A stretch of DNA of 64,000 nucleotides from Erpobdella octoculata (taxonomy: Eukaryota; Annelida; Clitellata; Hirudinida; Erpobdellidae). The first letter of the stretch is position 1. Every line of letters begins with the position of its first letter. Of the stretch, positions 1 through 30,838 are shown in pieces. The stretch spans positions 18,982,049 through 19,046,048 of the forward strand of contig OZ022246.1 in the NCBI GenBank assembly GCA_963978895.1, written 5' to 3'. A program made the translations under genes and the position numbers. Below the pieces are notes generated by a model. That model searched no databases, was not told the DNA's origin, and saw only the letters and a list, made by a program, of their open reading frames with translations.

Positions 1-1407
1 ATGAACAACTTTTAGAAGAGCATGGGCTTTTTTAAAAATTTCACATTTACAACTTATACAATAATTAGGCTATCAGGTGCTGCCTCTATATCAGTATTAA
101 TGAGACACAACTTAAAATCTATTTTCCCCAGCTCCATCTATCATTGTCTAAGAAATACTTCAATTTCATTTCCTGAAAATGAGTTCTCAAAACATGCATT
201 TTCAGTTGAGGTAGCTTTCCAGGAATAATTTTTGAACTACTTTATATTTGACTGGAATAATTGTTTATTGTGTGGAAAACTTAGATCTTAAATTCTTTTT
301 ATTGGAGCTAGATCAGCTAGCTGCTAGAACTAAAACTAACACAAGGCTGGGGCTGATTATTTTTCTTTGCTTTGTTATTTACTTATGTATACAAACCTCC
401 ACATTTATAGAGTTAAACTGTCAATTAAAATTGTATCTCCAATTACAGTTGCAGAATTCAATAAAGAAGGTTTCCCATCTTGTTTCAATATTTAGATTAG
501 TTTTTCTTAAGTAGCAGATTTACACACAACGCACTACATTGCGATATTAGTTACATTTAGATTAAAAAATGTGCTAACTACAATACAAACTTACCATAAC
601 CAAACTTAACAGATGTAATAACACGAATAAAAGAAAATAAAAAAATACCAGAATGACAGACAAAAGACAAGACTGACCAAAGAAAAAACTATGTATTATG
701 CTATACAAACTATACAACTATATAAATGAATAGGAAATTTAAAAAAAACGCTGCCAAAAATCCAAAATCGTCCAAATCAAAATCTAAGGCTTAAATAAAA
801 CGTTAAGATATTGAAGAGAAATAGAATTCAAACGCGATAAAACCGGCAATGCAAAATGAATACAAAGACAACGCAAATATAGCATAGAAAACGAGCCTTT
901 ATTGAATTCTTACTGGCTGAGCGAGTAAATATGTTACTGCGCGTAACGCGACATTGTCTTACGTAATGAGACAAAAGAGTACGTCTAAAATCATTAATAA
1001 CTAGAGTACCATAACTGCTCATTCGTGGTATCTTCATACAGACATTCTACAACATATTCTCTATTGAATGGTATAAAAATTGGCTTGTCTATTAAAATTT
1101 CCCATATTGCCTCGAAAAACTGCTAGATCTACCAGTCTACTCGGTAATCCGCCACGTTAGTCCAGGAGAATTAAAATTTTTCCTTGTTGTACCTAGACAA
1201 AATTTACAGCAAGCTGATTTTTGGATATTTTGTTTGTAATACGTTTATGATTCTTCCTGCAAAAATCGGTTGAAATCGTCGTTTCGGAAATTGGTTTTTT
1301 GACGCTTTTTTGAAAGAGATTTACCGTAGTGAGCGATAAGTTAGTATTTTCGTAAATTGCCGACAAGCATCGAATTTCTAAGTTAGGATTTTGTAAAATA
1401 TCTATTT
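1..1407. other. AT-rich region with no assignable gene
   Basis: Only short open frames without recognisable motifs are present on either strand (the longest is about 88 codons at 248-514). I see no splice-bounded exon, RNA gene or clear repeat. It may be intergenic DNA or the remains of old transposons. Confidence 0.5.
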
Positions 1408-2768
1408 TTGGAGTTTTTATTGTTCTTTTTCGAAATGGGTGAACTAAATGAAATGGTATGTTTAATTTGTCGAACTGAATTTCGTTCCGACAACGTCTGT
1501 GATACAGTCAAGATGGTTACACTAGGTGTTAAAGGTATTGAAACGTTATGTCAATTCAGCGTTTTACGTGGTGATGAACAGTTAACAGAGTATCTGTTAA
1601 AAATTTTAACAGAGTGTGTCTTTCTGTGTTCCGAAAATGTAGATCATCACATGTCGGAGATAATACCGCTGGCCGAAACCATCCAGGTCGACATCCAGAT
1701 AACGACATGTTCATTACTTTTGAAAAACTGTGTGACTGGTTAGAAGAAGAAGATCAAGGAATTTATACGATAGCTGAAATACAAATTAAAATGCAATAAT
1801 TATCGGAAGATGGTGAAGTGTATTCATTAAAACATATAAAACGAAAGCTGGAAGAACGCTACGCTGAGCACATATTTTTTGCCGAAATTTGTGCTCGAAA
1901 AAATGTTATTTGCTTTTGTAACATGGCATCTCACATTATAACTAACCAATGGTATGCTGAAAAAAGAGTAGCATAGAAGATGAGAGTGAACGTATCATAG
2001 TGGCAGCAGCAAAATTGATAAGAGCTCAAATAAGGGAAATGTCCTCAAATGAAACGTATCCAGGAACTGATGATTTCTCAAATATTGAGGCAGCAGCAAA
2101 ATTGATAAGAGCTCAAATAAGGGAAATGTCCTCAAATGAAACGTATCCAGGCTTTCTCAAATATTGAAAATGCCAAAAGGTTGATTCCTAGTTTGTTGAA
2201 AATCTTAATTGAAAATATTGTTTGTAATGAAATGAAACAAGTTTCCATATGTCATTCTATTGTGCAGGGGGCAAGACAAAGATCTCTTATCTCTCCAATT
2301 TTGTTTGGCGTTGGAGTTAGTTTAGATCACGCCTTTGGATCTAGATGGCTGCTTGATTTGCTGTCACGGTTGGGATTTTCAATTTCATATGATGAAGTTA
2401 AACTTTTTTAACAATCAGTGGCTCAGAATGACTCCCCTGATACTCCTCAGTCTTTTCCTCAATGTTTTACGCAATGGTCTGGTGATAATCTTGACCACAA
2501 CATTATCACTTTAGATGGAAGTGGTACCTTTCACGGTATGGGCATCATATCAATGTCTACTCCGTGTAATCGATTAGGGTCAGGACACTATGCTGAATCA
2601 GCTGTACCTCGATTGTCACGCCTAAAATCCAGTTGTGTTGTGAAAAACCGAGGTATTCCTATATTGGGATACACATTCCCCGACAAGTCATCATTATCAT
2701 TGATGTCTTTCAAGCCCATTTCTCACTTAAATTTTCCTATAAAGCGCTATATAAATGGTCACATTTGA
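1408..2768 (+). pseudogene. Intronless, multi-frame broken copy of an uncharacterised protein
   Basis: A protein-like message runs left to right but changes frame. It opens with a Cys-x2-Cys stretch (MVCLICRTEF, from about 1,450), shifts frame near 1,690, and continues through CDWLEEEDQGIYTIAEIQ to an in-frame TAA at 1,797-1,799. It then reads on in the same frame (LSEDGEVYSLKHIKRKLEER), shifts again near 1,960, passes through an 87-bp tandem duplication (2,003-2,089 and 2,090 onward), and meets a second in-frame TAA at 2,409-2,411 before an open stretch to 2,768. No introns interrupt it. The mix of stops, frameshifts and an internal duplication says it is dead. The intronless form suggests a retrocopy or a transposon-borne gene. 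I do not recognise the function. Confidence 0.6.
2003..2152. repeat. 87-bp direct duplication inside the pseudogene
   Basis: The stretch starting GCAGCAGCAAAATTGATAAG occurs at 2,003 and again at 2,090. The second copy lacks the ten bases AACTGATGAT that follow the shared CCAGG in the first. It disrupts the reading frame. Confidence 0.9.
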
Positions 2769-3512
2769 TGATAAAGCAAACGTTTTATTAATATAAAAAT
2801 ATACTTTGAACTTGTCAAAAAGTATTTTATAAATAAGAATAACTTACCAGATTGTTTAGTGTATTTTTAACAGCATCTATCAGTGCAGTTTGTCCAGACC
2901 TCAACTTGAAAGAATACCTAACCAAATTTTATAAACCCTTTCAAATTAAACTTAAATCTAACCAAACTTTAGAAACCCTTTCAAATTAAACTTAACCAAA
3001 CTTTTTAATATGCAGAAAACTTTTTGGGGACATGTTTTGAACTCAACCCCTAAAACTTAAAGCACCTCTGCCTCTTCCAAAGTCCTACCTGCACCTCAAC
3101 GTGGTGGAAGAGTGAACAGTGGACACGGGGAAAGAATTCCTCCATCCTCTGGCCAACGCAGGAGGCTTAAAGAATATATTTTAAATCTGCATCAGCGTTT
3201 AATTCAATATTTAAGTGTTATCGTGATGATTTGCAGGATTTCTTTAAAACTCTCACGTAACTTGGAAACCAATAAAAAGGGTACAAGACAATATGGTGGG
3301 CTGCCAACCAGGAAGCACTCCTGGAAACTCAAGATTGATTTTTTCTAACTTTCGATCAGAGACGTCCTCAATCCGAAGTTTCTCAAACCACATACGATTA
3401 ATTGCACTGGTGCTGTTGCTTCAGCTAGCAGCATCGTTCAATGCATCTACAAACTTTAGTTTTTCTGTCAGGGACTTTCTAAAGATTTATGTTTTTTCCG
3501 CATAATAAACTG
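2769..3512. other. No gene seen; short open frames only
   Basis: Overlapping short frames at 3,112-3,505 show no recognisable domain. A direct repeat built on TTCAAATTAAACTTAA lies near 2,940-2,995. This is probably degraded repetitive DNA flanking the MITE to the right. Confidence 0.4.
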
Positions 3513-3520
3513 CTTTTTGC

Positions 3521-4482
3521 CAGTGTTGGAAAAAGTACTGTGTTTCAGTACTTAAGTAAAAGTACAAGTAACGCCTCAAAAAGTTACTTAAGTAAAAGTA
3601 AAAGTATTTGCTAAAAAATGTACTTAAGTAAAAGTAAAAAGTAACAGCACTTTAAAGTTACTTTTAAAGTAAAAAGTAAAAGTACTGAAGCCACTTTTTG
3701 TAATTGTCATTCGTCAATCATTTAACTCTATTTTATCATAATTCCATCGTCTTTCAAACGCTACTGCGTTGATAAAACTGATAAACTAACTGGTAACACG
3801 CAAACTAATGAAAAAATTCTATTTTTACGTGCCTTTGTCAATTTTTCGTATTTCGATTCATGCGCTGGATGCACGCGTATCACGTGTTTCTTCAAGTTTG
3901 ACAGAGAATTGTGGAATGCTAAACACATAATTACTTTACTTTAAGTTTGCCCAGCAAGCATGTGAATCTGAACGTTTTAGCTTCCATCGACTGAAATCTG
4001 AACATTTTAACTAAATATGGCCATGGGCGTTCTTTATTAAGTTCATTGTTGTTACGCGCCTATCATCGCCACCACTGCTCACGTTCGCTCCTTTGAAAGA
4101 TTCCATAGTAGGTAATCTCGAACAATCTATTGTACACCAAAACAAGTATGACCGCGAAAATCTTAGCTCCACCCACAAGCTTCAATACTACTAACTACTA
4201 ACATAAAAGTAAAATGGGGTTCGAAAATGCATACGTTAATAAATAATCATAGATAATTAATACAACATCGATTTAGACTTTATGTCGTATTATTAATTTT
4301 TTAGAGTACTTTGTAATGGTTTGTCCTAGAAAAGTAACGAAGTAAAAGTAAGTCCGAAAATAATACTTCGTTACAAGTAAAAAGTACTGAAAATAATCTG
4401 TACTCCGTTACAGGCAAAAAGTACGTCTGATGTACTTAAGTAAAGTAACGCGTTACTTTTACTTCGTTACCGAACAACACTG
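3521..4482. mobile_element. hAT-type non-autonomous transposon (MITE), 962 bp
   Basis: The element starts CAGTGTTGG and ends with the inverse CAACACTG. It is flanked by a perfect 8-bp direct repeat CTTTTTGC (3,513-3,520 and 4,483-4,490). An 8-bp target duplication with CAGTG termini is the hAT superfamily signature. The subterminal zones are rich in short AAGTAAAAGTA and GTAACG motifs in both orientations. There is no transposase frame, so it would depend on a transposase elsewhere. Confidence 0.88.
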
Positions 4483-4490
4483 CTTTTTGC

Positions 4491-6121
4491 GTCACCCAGT
4501 GCGGTCGGCACCCCCTGGTGACGCCACTGGTTGTCTTATTACAATATTTATTTTTCAGCTTTGAATTTATTATACGCGCCGGAAATCTCATGACATCCTA
4601 CAAAGACGAATAATCCGAACTCTTTTTCATTTGCGGTTATTTCATCTTGTAATCTGAGAATGATCTAAATCTACTAAATTTATTTCAAATTAATTCCTTA
4701 CTTGTTAGCATTTTTATGTACAAGTATGATAGCCACATGTAGCCGTCGTCATTTTATAACTTCTTAAAGTCATCTCATGTACATTCTCACGATGTGCCCT
4801 CTTAGCATTGCTGTCGGTTTAATTTCGCTCAAACACCTTCAAAACATTTCCTATAAAATGCCATGGAACTTGCATAGGCATACAAGCCGGGGGTGGCAGC
4901 ACTTGAGCAAAAGTTCCTATACATTTCAATAAAATTAAAAAAAGCTCTTGGAAATTACGACTACACCGGTCGTCAGCCATTTTAAAAGGAAAAGTTCAGA
5001 AGTCCAGAAAAGTGATCTACAACTGCCCCTCTCCCGGCCAAAAATCTAAAATAAAAGCAAAAGTTTACAAGTCTTCATAAAAATGGTCCATTAAAAAATT
5101 TTGGCAATGACGATTTCATCCACCCACTACGATTAGCTTTCGTCATCATCATGACTTCGATCAATTGCCGTCATAACTCAGACAAGTTCTGTTTCGTTTA
5201 TTAACAGTTTAATTTTGTTTGTTAAACTGGTGGTCGGGAAAGTTTCTTTTGTTTTTGACATTTTTTGCAGCTTTTTATTGAATTGACTTTTATTATGTTA
5301 AGTAATAAAAATTGTAACTTATAAAGTTTATATTAGGTACTTCAAAGCTGAGAAAGACTTTTTAGAAATAGTAGGATTGTCTCAATCAGACGGAAAAAAG
5401 TTATCACAGATGGCAAAATATTTGTTTTCGAAGATATTTTTTTTATGTTTCTTGGTAGACGTTTTTGTAGGAATGATTAAGCAAGATTCCTCCATGTGTT
5501 AATTTTCAAACTAGAACTGTTCAAGCCCAATTGAACGGCTCGACTACTATGATTTTGGAAGAGTAATTTTTCATGGTTACAAGGATAACTTTGATCAGTT
5601 GCTTTTATTTTAGGAAATCGTCCGCCTTTTTTAATCGTACCTTCAGCTGGTTAATGAAATGGTCTTAGAATAAAATTAAAATATTTTTCGGTAGGTACTA
5701 CTCTTATGGATCACCCGCGAAAGAATTTGCCTTGATTTTTTCTCAAACTCTTGGAGTTGTTGTGTTTGCCGATTATTATGTTATTTCTGATGCACTGATG
5801 AAAACTCAATAGAATTTTTCATTCACAATGCCTATTTTGCATTCAAAAACCTTCCGTAGAGCCATGACCTGCGCTATGGCATTTCCGATGTTTTGCGTTA
5901 AACCTACAGAAACCTGCTGCATGATACTGTTTTGGCAAGGCAGTTTTCAACTATTTGCAGAGACTTAGGAACCCGTTAAACTGCTTCGTAGCTGCGTCGG
6001 TAAACTGTCATTCTTCTTTACAAGCTTCGGAAAGGAAAAAATAAAATTACAAGATCCGTTCGTACATCTGAACATATTCTTGATGGTTGGATCATCACAG
6101 CTCTTGGAGCCAGCCAAGTTT
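4491..6121. other. Unassigned AT-rich stretch
   Basis: Just right of the MITE (4,489-4,530) is an imperfect palindrome, GCGTCACC...GGTGACGC, probably the end of an older repeat into which the MITE jumped. The rest shows no convincing exon, RNA or transposon domain. Confidence 0.4.
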
Positions 6122-7226
<1,105 letters not shown>

Positions 7227-7392
7227 TTAATACCTGATGATTGTTTTATACCTATTGAACTTGTCCATTATAGCTATTGCCCTGTAACACCTTGGTTATC
7301 AAAAATAATTCATGGTTAGAGTCACTGTTCATAAAAGCCAGTCAACAGTGGCTTTGAAGTCCTTTAGGATTTACGCCACTCTAAATATTGTC

Positions 7393-7420
7393 AAAAAAAA
7401 AAAAAAAAAAAAAAAAAAAA
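7393..7420. repeat. poly(A) run, about 28 nt
   Basis: A pure A homopolymer follows ATATTGTC. It may be the tail of a retroposed sequence on the plus strand, but I cannot define that sequence. Confidence 0.7.
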
Positions 7421-8469
7421 CAATTGAGGTACTCTCTGAATCAGCGTGATGAAAAAGTCCGGAATCATTTTTACTTTTATTTAAGCTTTCATTTATATTA
7501 CAAATAATTGCTGCTCTAAGAATTTGCTGTTAAATCATCTGAGTTTATTTAGACAAATGAAAGTGTCATTTTCAACTATTTTTTGCTTGATCTGCCGGAG
7601 GAGGTAGAAATGTCTCTTTTTAGATATTACCTATTTGAAATATATCTTGCAGTGAATTAGTTTGAAAAAGGGCCCAAATTGTTAAATATTTGCCAAATAT
7701 TAAAACTGTTGATAGTCGAGGGGTGAATTTTAGTCCCAGGCTTCAGTTAAACAACATGAAGTTGCAAGCTAAGTAAACAAATTGAAGTTAACATTTCTTG
7801 TTAAAACCTTTAAGTGGTGGCCCAGGCTTCCTGGCCCCCTGAATCCGCCATTGAATAATGGGCTTTTGTCGGCTCTGTGCTTTTTTGATTGAACTAATGT
7901 TTTTATTGAAAATGTAAAAAATTTCAAATCTATGGAGAATAAGAAAGTTGTTACAAAAATTTATGATTTCTTTGCATTGTAGACCTGACATCAATTGAAA
8001 GTTGAAAGGTTTCAAATAAAATTGCAAATGCAAATAACACTCTCAATCGTTATTCGATTTGTCAGAGATATTAAATACAAAATAGCTGTTATAAAATTGT
8101 GAGTGAGCCTGGCTGAAGATCTGAAGATGAAAGCGAAAATTTTTAAACATGACCAAACAAAAATAATAGAATTTTATGAAATCTGCAGTCTATAGCGCTA
8201 TCAAATTAACTTTATATAAAGAAACAAAAAAATTTTTATTTTATGTCTTACTGGTCCTACCATTGATATATATCAATGGGTTCTACATACCAAAATCAAA
8301 TTTTCATGTTTTCAAATTATGGTGTAGTTACTCTATGAACTTATTTAAAGTTGATTTTTATTTTGTGGGGGAGGGCGGTGACTTAGTTCCAGAGAATCAA
8401 CGCTCCCCCAAAAGTATGTCTGAAAGAAACACTGACCCTGGGTCTAGGCTACGTCTATGATGTCTACTA
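7421..8469. other. No gene recognised
   Basis: AT-rich sequence with short frames at 7,788-8,033 (minus) and 8,176-8,460 (plus) that lack motifs. The L2-like LINE begins at about 8,470. Confidence 0.4.
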
Positions 8470-10465
8470 CGTGATGTGTAGGTATCTATAGGCCTCCTAA
8501 ATGCTCTAAACCACAATTTCTGGAGGATTTCTACAACTTTTCTGAATCTCTCTTCTCTCTATCTACTCCTTCTTTTATCATTGGGGATTTTAATATTCCT
8601 ATTAATAAAACTAAGGACTCTTTTGTTTCTCAATTTCTTGAAATCTTATCTACTTTTAACTTCTTTCAGCATTGTGACTTTCCGACTCATAATCGGGGTA
8701 ACACATTGGATCTTATTATTTCTCCTCTTTTCTCTAATATAAGCAATCTTTCACCTGTTAATCTTCACTTTACTGATCACTACTTTATTTCTTTCACCTT
8801 ACCTCTATCTCAACCTTTAATTAATCTTACTTCAGTCACTAAAAGGTGTTGGTCTAGATTTGATAATATTCAATTTTCAAATTTATTTCTCACCTCTGGG
8901 TTTTCTTCTTCTTCTTTCACCGATGTTGATTCCTTTATGGACAATCTCAATCTGACGATTTCATCCATACTGGATACTTTGGTTCCTTTTGAGACGTTTA
9001 AGTTTCGACTCTTTTCTAAAAAAGCTCCTTGGTTTGATCGTGATTGTGTTCTCTTGAAGCAATCTGCACGTAAAGCCGAGCGAGCTTATCGTTCTAAATT
9101 GTCTAAGGGTTCTTGGTATGAGTGGCAATACCATCTCAAACAATACCATAACCTCATCTTTACTAAGCATTCTTCCTTTTTGAGAAAATCTATTGTTCTT
9201 GCTTCTAGCTCGAGGAATAGGTGGTCTTCTCTTTCTAAACTCCTTAATAAAAAATCTCCTCCTCCTTCTTTTTCTCCTGATGACTATCATAATTTTCTTA
9301 CCACGAAAATTGAAAGCATCAGATCTTCTAACAATAGTAAAACCCCTATTTTTTCTAAATTCTCTACTGAAACTTTTACTTTTTTCTCTCCTATTACACT
9401 TGACTATCTTACTAAACTTATTAACTCTATGTCTTCTTCTACTTGCTCTTTGGATCTCATTCCTACTACTATCTTTAAAGAGCTTTCTTCTGTTCTTTAT
9501 CCAATTTTACTTGATTTAATTAATCTCTCTTTATCTACATCTGTGTTTCCCTCTGTTCTTAAGTCCTCTTTTATTATCCCTACTATTAAAAATGCCTCTC
9601 TTGATCCTTCTTCTCTATCTAGCTATAGGCCTGTCTCTAACCTATCCTTTATCTCTAAAATTATGGAAAGAGTTGTGTATGAGCAAATAAGTGCTTATCT
9701 AACTGCTTTCTCACTTCTTCCCTCTTCTCAATATGGCTTCAGACCTGGCCACTATACTGAAACTGCTCTACTTAAGCTTCATAATGACCTTATTGTTTCT
9801 TCTGACTCTGGCCTCTCTACCCTTCTTCTTTGTCTTGATTTTTCATCTGCATTTGATACAGTTGATCACTCACTGTTGTTGGATGTACTTGATAAATCTT
9901 TTAATATAACTAGCGATGCTCTCCGGTGGATTAAATCTTATCTATCTGGTAGATATTCCTATGTTTCTATTGAATCTTCTAAATCTACTCCTGTAACTTT
10001 GAGCTACGGTGTCCCTCAAGGGTCTATTCTTGGTCCTTTACTGTTTATGCTCGCTTAGTTTCTCGCACCTCCTACTCCTCTCACATCTCTCCATCTCTTG
10101 TTTTTCTCCATTGGCTTCCTCTCAGATATAGGGTGATTTTTAAAATCTGTTTAATAATGTACAAAATAAAAAATTGCCTTTCTCCTCTCTACTTAACTAA
10201 TTTAATACATATCCCTCCTAAGTCTGGTCTTCGTTCTTCTTCTCGCAATCACTCTCGCATCTTCACTATTAAGCATTCTTTTGCTAAACGCTCTTTCTCC
10301 TACTCTGGTCCCTATCTCTGGAACTCTCTTCCTTCTTCTCTTACTAACTCTACTTCTCTCACAGTTTTCCGTCGTGGACTTAAAACATATCTGTTTAATA
10401 AGTTCACGACCGAGCGCTATTGAACACTGCCGAAATAGCGCTATATAAACAATTGATTGATTGAT
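8470..10465 (+). mobile_element. L2/CR1-like LINE, 5'-truncated and internally deleted
   Basis: The frame open from about 8,485 to 10,058 begins inside an AP endonuclease domain (IYRPPK, IIGDFNIPI, GNTLDL, then TDHYFISF). It passes into the reverse transcriptase: SYRPVSNLSFISKIMERVV, YGFRPGHYTETALLKLH, LLLCLDFSSAFDTVDHSLL, YGVPQGSILGPLLF. It then jumps to a C-terminal tail at about 10,060-10,423 (HWLPLRYRVIFKI, FSYSGPYLWNSLPSSL). The segment with the catalytic YADD is absent, so the protein is dead. The 3' end has a perfect 9-bp stem-loop (10,413-10,442), TATAAA and an (ATTG)n tail, all typical of L2-type elements. Confidence 0.88.
10413..10465 (+). other. LINE 3' stem-loop and ATTG tail
   Basis: AGCGCTATT (10,413-10,421) pairs perfectly with AATAGCGCT (10,434-10,442) around a 12-nt loop that begins GAACA. 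It is followed by ATATAAACA and about four ATTG units. In L2/CR1 elements the 3' end is the recognition site for the reverse transcriptase. The same design appears in the SINE at 40,240-40,620. Confidence 0.75.
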
Positions 10466-10719
10466 ACCTCGAAGATGGTATCGTCACTTAGTAATCTGGC
10501 ACCTAATTTATATCTTATAATTATTATAGTATAATAGTAAAGTAAAGTTAAAGCTACAAAATAGTTTAATTAAAAAAAACTTCTCTATGTGATGGGCAAT
10601 GGTCGTTTCAATAGAATCGGAAGTCATTGTACCAAAGAACAATACATTTAAAGAGGTTCTTGTTTTATCGTCGTTGTATTTGTGAAACAATAATATTATA
10701 TTTATATAACACAGCCAGG

Positions 10720-28659
<17,940 letters not shown>

Positions 28660-30129
28660 TTATCTCCTTCATCTTCACTGCTCTCTCACTCACTCTTTCT
28701 TATACTTTTAGTTTCCTTATTTTTTCCATCCCTGGCCCAAGTTGAGCAACACTTAGAGAGTTTATCTATGCATAAATTTGCATATTTAATAATTTAAATT
28801 AACCACGTTGTTGTGCATTCAAAGAGTTTTACGCATCTTTGAAAGACTTGTGAATCTGTTTGCTTATACATATGTGTGTATGTAAGCTCGATATGATTCA
28901 GGTTGATAAGTTAGTTAATGGTCAATTTCTTCTTGGGAGATGAAGATAGCGAACGACCGTCTTATCTTTGAGACCACATCGTCATTGCTGTCACAGTTTT
29001 GTCGGATGTTGTTGAACTTCACACAAAAACCAGTATTCATTTTCTAGCATCCTGATAATCTTGTCCGACGAGCGAATCATGTCTCCCCCGCGTTTGACGT
29101 AACGGATGCAGTTTGTGAACATGGATTCCACATGTGATAATTCAACTGTTTTTTTTTTCAAACGTTTTATTTGCTACTTACTGTTCAAAGATCTTGTACT
29201 TATTGTACAGAAGTTATAAATAATGTTTGTTTTTTCTTGATGAAGCGTGTAGCGTGGCGGCTGTATCTCGTTTTTTTTTTCTTGGTTTGCCTTTCCCGCC
29301 ATTGATGTAAATATTTTTCTTGTTGCTAGTCACTCTTGTTCACTTTCATTGTCTACTAGGTCTTTAAATTATAATCAACTGGCTCAATGAACCAGACATA
29401 TCTAAAACAAAATTATGATGCACTGGCTCCACTAGTGCTATACCACTCAACAATGCATTAATAGAAGACTTGCAGTTTTAAGAATTGCCGTTTTTGCACG
29501 ATTTAAGCAGAATGGAAAAAAAATCGAATGTTTACAAAGCTATCTTAAATTAATGGTGCAGCTGAAGGTTAAAATTTGCTTAAATTTATACTTGTAAGGA
29601 AAATAATTTTGTTGGTTTCATTCAAATTCAAGATATCTCATATTATTTTCTTGCTCTCACCATACATCGGGGATATGATATGGTGACCTATATCAGGGTA
29701 TGACATGGTGAGTACCATCAGGGATGTGATATGGTTTTTCAAATGCTTGGCAAAATTTTCGAGGAAAATGTTAGGCCGGATGCAAGAAATCCGACAAATG
29801 AACACATATTTAAAGCAATAAAATATTTTAAGAAATGAACTGCCAGAACACTCAATGTTAGCCCTGTTCAAATGCCTTCTTGAATAATTTAACTGACACC
29901 TTTATTATAATACATAGTTGTGAGTTAACCTATCATCTACAATAATACTGGCAATTTGGAAACACAGTATCATAACAGTGGATCGAGAATTTCTATGCAT
30001 AAACAGAAATTTAAAAAAAGTCCGATTAATAAGTACAGACGATAATGTTGAATGCTCTTAACTAAATTTAAGTACATACAACAAAACAATAAATAAAACA
30101 TGTCGGTTATTCAACGCAACTGTCAGCTG
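28660..30129. other. CUL5 3' flank / intergenic region between convergent genes
   Basis: CUL5's 3' UTR must start here. The clearest plus-strand AATAAA is at 29,817-29,822. An AATAAA on the minus strand (TTTATT near 29,901) could end GLE1. If both are used, the two transcripts would come close to or touch each other. No other gene is seen. Confidence 0.4.
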
Positions 30130-30838
30130 AAAAGTAAGTAGAATATAAACGCATGAATATTCCGATTTCTAATAATTAAATAGAATATAAACGCATGAAT
30201 ATTCCGATTTCTAATAATTAAATAGAACATAAACGCATGAATATTCCTATTTCTAATAATTAAATAGAATATAAACGCATGAATATTCAGATTTCTGATA
30301 ATTAAATAAAATATAAACGCGTGAATATTCCGATTTCTAATAATTAAATAGAATATAAACGCGTGAATATTCTGATTTCTAATAATTAAATTAGAATATA
30401 AACACGTGAATATTCCTATTTCTAATAATTAAATTAGAATATAAACACGTGAATATTCCTATTACTAATAATTAAATTAGAATATAAACACAGGAATATT
30501 CCTATTTCTAATTAAATAGAATATAAACGCATGAATTTTTCCGATTTCTAATAATTAAATAAAATATAAACGCATGAATATTCAGATTTCTGATAATTAA
30601 ATAAAATATAAACGCGTGAATATTCCGATTTCTAATAATTAAATAGAATATAAACGCGTGAATATTCTGATTTCTAATAATTAAATTAGAATATAAACAC
30701 GTGAATATTCCTATTTCTAATAATTAAATTAGAATATAAACACGTGAATATTCCTATTACTAATAATTAAATTAGAATATAAACACAGGAATATTCCTAT
30801 TTCTAATAATTAAATTAGAATATAAGCGCACGAACATT
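30130..30838. repeat. Minisatellite (about 44-bp unit) forming the GLE1 3' flank
   Basis: About sixteen units of TAATTAAATAGAATATAAAC plus GCATGAATATTCCGATTTCTAA. Two variant blocks (30,240-30,490 and 30,545-30,800) repeat each other, so there has been second-order duplication. The last, most diverged unit ends in CGAACATTCA, whose final TCA is the complement of the GLE1 stop codon. Confidence 0.92.

Noticed and set aside
8961..9519. Separate genes on either strand at 8,961-9,290 and 9,193-9,519
   Set aside because: Shadow frames of the LINE reverse transcriptase frame.
30130..30838. CRISPR array
   Set aside because: The repeats are contiguous 44-bp units with no unique spacers, and the host is a eukaryote. 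It is a minisatellite.
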